A DNA stretch of 64,000 nucleotides, from assembly GCA_036381435.1 (NCBI GenBank), contig DASVCW010000001.1, positions 77,632-141,631 on the forward strand. The letters are read 5' to 3'. The notes under the pieces were generated by a model. The model did not search any database and was not told the origin of the DNA. It saw nothing but the letters and a program-made list of their open reading frames with translations. Position numbers and translations under genes: made by a program. Shown one piece after another: positions 60,756-64,000 of this stretch. The DNA is from Fodinibius sp036381435. Its GTDB lineage: Bacteria; Bacteroidota; Rhodothermia; Balneolales; Balneolaceae. The stretch's first letter is position 1. Each line of letters begins with the position of its first letter.

Positions 60756-62216
60756 TTATTGAATGTTTCGCCCCACTTCAACGATAACAGAAACTCGGTT
60801 TGCGGAGCGATCAGGAATTCTCATCCCGGCAGGTACTACCAGTTTCGCTTTTAAAGTGTCCGTTCCATTGATAGCTGATAAGTCGACCGGTTCGGTAGAT
60901 ATTGAATCGGGAATATTTTGGCTGGAGTTATCAACAAGCACATCAATCTGCCGGGGGCTCGGTGTGAGAGAAACAATTTCCATTTGATTTGGCAGTATTC
61001 CCCTGGTCGAAACTTTGACCGGAATTTGAACTTCCTCAAATTCACGGGCTTCTAATTCAAGCGCCCTTGGGTTTACTTCATATAAATTTAAATCAGCCGG
61101 TAAATTTAAATTATTCTGGGTGATTAACAGTTCATCAGAACTCGTATCTTGTTCAGCCATGTCAAAGGAGACAACAAGCTGGGAGGGATCCAGAGAACGA
61201 AAAGCTTGTTCAGACCCCGAAAGAGTGATGCGTGCTTCCGAAGGGACGGAATCTTGCAGGACAACATTACTTGAATTCAAATTTCGGTATTCAATGGGTA
61301 CAGAAAAGGTACGAAATACGGTTTCCGTCTGATAAGCAAAAGAAAACCAAAGGGCAGCGGCAATAGCAACCGAAGCCAGGGCGGTTTTAAGGTGACGTTT
61401 TTTCCACCAGTCCATCCAAGAGGTATCTTGTGCCTGGTAATGCCGGCTCCAGAATTCATCCAGAATATTTTTCAATTCACTGCCTGAACCAACTTCAAAA
61501 AGGCGTCCCGATTGGGCTACACTTATAACGCCCCGCTCCTCGGAAACCACTACAACAAGAGCGTCGCAATGTTCCGACATTCCCAAAGCCGCCGCATGGC
61601 GCGTTCCCCCGGCCGACTTTTTGTCTAAATTGGTTGAAAGCGGAAGGTGAGTTCCAAAACGGGTAATTTTATGATCTTCGAGCAGTACAGCACCGTCATG
61701 ACCGGGCGCTTTTGGATTAAAAATGCTCAGAAGAAAGGATAACGAAATTTCTCCATTAAGTTCTATCCCCCCATGAATATGGCGATCCCAGGGATCTTTT
61801 CCCCTGATTACCATGAGCGCCCCGGTTCTGTCTTCTGCCATTTTAGAAGCGGCTTCGGCGATGATATCAGTTGCTACATTTGATTGGGATACTGTTTGTT
61901 TTCGAAAAATATCCCAGGTCCCCAAACGGTCCATGAGACGTCGTATATCGGACTGAAAAACAACGACCGTACCAATAAGAATGATGATAAAAAGTCCCTG
62001 GATTAACAGTTCTGTCAGGTACATATCCGTAATACGTGCAAAAATATAAACCGCTATTAAAGTAGAAAGGCCAATGAGAGAACGATTCGACACACTTCTG
62101 CGAAGCCAGTTTAGCAACAGGTAGAGGAAAACGGAAATTAAAATAACGTCCAAAAGGTCAATAAAACGGACGTTTTGGAAGAAGTTTTCAATATTAAAAT
62201 CAAGGATTTCCTGCAT
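60756..62216 (-). CDS. CdaA-type diadenylate cyclase fused to a YbbR-like domain
   Basis: Membrane enzyme making cyclic di-AMP from two ATP. The 486 residues have three N-terminal helices (about 18-37, 43-63 and 70-88), a DAC domain (about 105-255) with DGA at 174-176 (HDGAVLLED) and GTRHAAALG at 204-212, then a further helix (about 278-296) and a C-terminal region (300-486) with YbbR-like beta repeats (IPIEYRNLNSSNVVLQDSVP, then VPSEARITLSGSEQAF; later VPVKVSTRGILPN). In Bacillota CdaA and its YbbR regulator CdaR are separate neighbouring genes; here they are one protein. The usual RHR nucleotide motif reads RHA (Ala208). Whether activity is retained is unknown. Confidence 0.85.
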   Translation of the reverse strand: MQEILDFNIENFFQNVRFIDLLDVILISVFLYLLLNWLRRSVSNRSLIGLSTLIAVYIFARITDMYLTELLIQGLFIIILIGTVVVFQSDIRRLMDRLGTWDIFRKQTVSQSNVATDIIAEAASKMAEDRTGALMVIRGKDPWDRHIHGGIELNGEISLSFLLSIFNPKAPGHDGAVLLEDHKITRFGTHLPLSTNLDKKSAGGTRHAAALGMSEHCDALVVVVSEERGVISVAQSGRLFEVGSGSELKNILDEFWSRHYQAQDTSWMDWWKKRHLKTALASVAIAAALWFSFAYQTETVFRTFSVPIEYRNLNSSNVVLQDSVPSEARITLSGSEQAFRSLDPSQLVVSFDMAEQDTSSDELLITQNNLNLPADLNLYEVNPRALELEAREFEEVQIPVKVSTRGILPNQMEIVSLTPSPRQIDVLVDNSSQNIPDSISTEPVDLSAINGTDTLKAKLVVPAGMRIPDRSANRVSVIVEVGRNIQ

Positions 62217-62309
62217 TGAATATTCGGGATTAGCTATTTTACCGGTTTTTGGCCATATCAGCGCGATAACTTATCGTAGGCTAAGGAAAGAAGTCTTGTT
62301 TGATAGTAA

Positions 62310-63257
62310 TTACAATATCACCTTAAGCTTCTCAATCGAAATATTTGCCCCGCACACAATAATAACAGTGGTTTGATTAACAAATTGTTCCGGATGTTTC
62401 AACAAAGCACCAATGGCAACACCGGCTGCACCTTCCACTAATTTGCTGTGGTGATTAATCATAGAACGAATAGCTTCTGTAATTTCGTCTTCGGAAACCA
62501 GGATAAAATCATCCACCAGATTTTTACACATTTCAAAGGTGATGGAATCAGGCTCAAATCCACCGGCTGAGCCATCAGAAAGGGTGGGTTTTGACTCCAC
62601 TTCCCGGTATTCTCCCGCCCGTACACTCACACTCATTTCGGGTGAATTTTCGGGCTGACACCCGATGATCGCAGTTTCAGGCGATTGGTTTTTAACATAG
62701 CTGGCAATTCCGGAGATTAAGCCGCCGCCGCCCACCGTAGCAAGAATGTTGTCAGGATTGATGATCTTCATAATTTCAATGCCGATGGTTCCCTGTCCCG
62801 CGATAACCTGCCTGTCATTATAAGGAGAGACATAGATCCAGCTGTTTTGCTCAGCTTCCTTGCGGGCGTACATTTCCGTTTGAAAGGGGTCGTCTCCATA
62901 AAACTCAAGCTCAACATCGTATTCTCGAATCGCTTCCACTTTTGATGAAACAGCATTTTCAGGAAGAAAAACTTTACCTTTCATTCCCAATAAATCGCAG
63001 GCACGCGCAAAACCAAGCCCATGATTTCCGGTTGAAGCCGTTACGGGAAGGGCGTCCAGATTCTGTTCTTCAATCCACCGCAATTTGTTAAGGCTACCCC
63101 GTGCTTTGAACGAGCCTGTAACTTGTTCGCTTTCGAGTTTTAAGTATACTTTCCCCCCGCAGAGATTACTCAACCACTTCGAATGCAGCAGGGGAGTATT
63201 TAAAATATCATGGTATATTCGATTATAAGAGCGTTTTATTTCTGTGGGTAAATCCAT
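62310..63257 (-). CDS. Threonine/serine dehydratase, PLP-dependent
   Basis: Fold-type II PLP enzyme deaminating threonine (or serine) to the 2-oxo acid. The product is 315 residues from the ATG at 63255-63257. The frame is open 76 codons further upstream, but that extension has no similarity to the family and runs into the DeoR gene's promoter region, so the shorter start is used. PLP-binding Lys51 lies in VTGSFKARG, the phosphate-binding loop is VGGGGLISG (176-183), and TASTGNHGLGFA is typical. No C-terminal ACT domain is present, so it is the catabolic or racemase-like size class rather than allosteric IlvA. It is divergent from the DeoR-type regulator. Confidence 0.88.
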   Translation of the reverse strand: MDLPTEIKRSYNRIYHDILNTPLLHSKWLSNLCGGKVYLKLESEQVTGSFKARGSLNKLRWIEEQNLDALPVTASTGNHGLGFARACDLLGMKGKVFLPENAVSSKVEAIREYDVELEFYGDDPFQTEMYARKEAEQNSWIYVSPYNDRQVIAGQGTIGIEIMKIINPDNILATVGGGGLISGIASYVKNQSPETAIIGCQPENSPEMSVSVRAGEYREVESKPTLSDGSAGGFEPDSITFEMCKNLVDDFILVSEDEITEAIRSMINHHSKLVEGAAGVAIGALLKHPEQFVNQTTVIIVCGANISIEKLKVIL

Positions 63258-63437
63258 CAGTGTTGATGTTATTTTAAGAGAGATCAATCGTACTTTAGAA
63301 GAGATGTTAAGTATTTTACACAGGTAAGCAAAACAGAATATTGAAGTGTTTTTAAACAGAAGATTATTTGCTTCCGTTTTATTATCTTTTAAACCAGATC
63401 GAAAGGAAATAACTATTTTCATTAATAAATTTGTTAG

Positions 63438-64000
63438 ATGAAATCCACTGTAGATAGAAGGGACAAAATCATTCAAAAAGTCCAAAGTGAAGGCTCTGTT
63501 CGTGTTGATGAACTGAGTGAAGAGTTTGATGTATCAACCGTTACCATTCGAAATGATTTAGACTTTTTTGAAGAGAAAGGACTGATTCATCGTACTTATG
63601 GGGGCGCGTTGTTTCGGAATAATGTATATAATGATCCTTCTCTGGAGGAAAAGCAGAAATTAAACGTAAATGAAAAGAGGCGGATTGGTGAATACGCCGC
63701 CGGAATGGTTAAGGCCGGAGAATCTATCATTCTTGATTCGGGCACAACCACTCGTGAAATAGCCCTTCGGTTGAAGGATAGAAAAGACCTGACCATAATG
63801 ACAAACGCGATCAATATTGCGCTTGAACTGGCCGGTTCTACCGACTTGCACCTGATGCTTACCGGCGGTGTTTTACGGGATAAATCGTTCTCTTTAGTAG
63901 GTCCCGAAGCAGAGCAAATGATGCAAAACTATTATTTTGATAAGCTTTTTTTAGGAGTAGATGGAATGGATTTCCAACATGGACTAACAACTTCAAATCC
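63438..64000 (+). CDS. DeoR/GlpR-family transcription regulator (cut by window end)
   Basis: About 187 codons in view, open to the window edge. The N-terminal DeoR helix-turn-helix is canonical: VRVDELSEEFDVSTVTIRND followed by LDFFEEKGLIHRTYGGAL. The sugar-phosphate-binding DeoRC domain begins NEKRRIGEYAAGMVKAGES, with ILDSGTTTREIA and TGGVLRDKSFSLVGP. Regulators of this family usually control sugar or nucleoside genes and bind a phosphorylated sugar. Its targets probably lie downstream outside the window; control of the divergent threonine dehydratase is possible. Confidence 0.92.
   Translation, partial: MKSTVDRRDKIIQKVQSEGSVRVDELSEEFDVSTVTIRNDLDFFEEKGLIHRTYGGALFRNNVYNDPSLEEKQKLNVNEKRRIGEYAAGMVKAGESIILDSGTTTREIALRLKDRKDLTIMTNAINIALELAGSTDLHLMLTGGVLRDKSFSLVGPEAEQMMQNYYFDKLFLGVDGMDFQHGLTTSN

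Noticed and set aside
63258..63485. N-terminal extension of the threonine dehydratase frame by 76 codons
   Set aside because: The extension has no family similarity, overlaps the start of the divergent DeoR gene and lacks a plausible start signal; the ATG at 63257 gives a normal-length enzyme.
1..64000. CRISPR arrays, tRNA/rRNA genes, prophage or transposase genes
   Set aside because: I looked for regularly spaced direct repeats, cloverleaf/T-loop sequences and phage or transposase signatures by eye and found none; a tRNAscan or CRISPR finder run would be decisive.

Overview
The window looks like a chromosomal segment from a Bacteroidota-like bacterium, most probably of the Balneolota (Balneola/Gracilimonas/Rhodohalobacter type). 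This is an inference from gene content and promoter style; no rRNA gene is present to settle it. Supporting features are a short RpoD-type sigma factor (284 aa), several promoters of the Bacteroidota form (TTG or TTTG, about 20 nt, then TAnnTTTG), a TonB-dependent receptor with a carboxypeptidase-like N-terminal domain, Reg_prop/Y_Y_Y sensor kinase architecture, a 2-oxoglutarate dehydrogenase with fused E2 and E1 parts, and intergenic spacers full of short palindromic repeats. G+C is in the 40s by eye. The DNA is mostly core genome. No phage, CRISPR array, plasmid gene, transposase, tRNA or rRNA was seen.

Layout. 1-1139 (-) is the N-terminal part of clpC, cut by the window edge. 1758-3535 (-) is rpsT-gpmI, divergent from cmk and rpsA (+). 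An orphan moxR (-) and uppP (+) follow. 9181-18103 holds the membrane-arm genes of complex I: nuoJ-nuoK, then an interruption by a DUF1232/YkvA gene and an antisense NhaD-type Na+/H+ antiporter, then nuoL-nuoM-(pterin carbinolamine dehydratase)-nuoN. 18447-21619 is rpsF-rpsR-rplI and dsbD. 21779-23802 is an ExbB / small membrane protein / ExbD / ExbD operon, preceded by a textbook TTGACA-N17-TATAAT promoter. thiL and ftsH follow. 27609-32093 is a TonB-dependent receptor followed by an IPT-domain lipoprotein. 32472-33870 is a PTPS-FolE2 pterin pair. 33970-39067 (-) is a glutamine-rich membrane protein and the E2/E1 2-oxoglutarate dehydrogenase fusion. 39422-45034 is pepF, a GAF/degenerate-GGDEF protein, deoB and rpoD. 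45235-48942 is a large two-component sensor and its NarL-type regulator, followed by an unusual aromatic/Arg-Ser-rich lipoprotein and a FadL-like porin. 52106-62216 (mostly -) carries an EEP-fold lipoprotein, a tandem universal stress protein, corA, the ybbP/ybbA ABC exporter with divergent tesA-like esterase, a SIMPL protein and a CdaA-YbbR fusion. A threonine dehydratase and a divergent DeoR-type regulator (cut by the window end) close the window.

Themes. (1) Proton/sodium energetics: nuo, nhaD and ExbB/D lie close together. (2) Three pterin genes (PTPS, FolE2, carbinolamine dehydratase) at two loci fit a tetrahydrobiopterin-like cofactor route. (3) Envelope functions: UppP, DsbD, Tol/Exb, TonB receptor, lipoproteins, YbbA/P and the cyclic-di-AMP synthase. 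(4) Nearly every long intergenic gap holds palindromic or terminal-inverted-repeat elements, several of them shared between distant gaps. The most unusual items are the CdaA-YbbR fusion with a changed RHR motif, the ExbB-3TM-ExbD-ExbD operon, the aromatic/RS-rich lipoprotein, the GAF-degenerate-GGDEF protein, and the non-coding repeat families.
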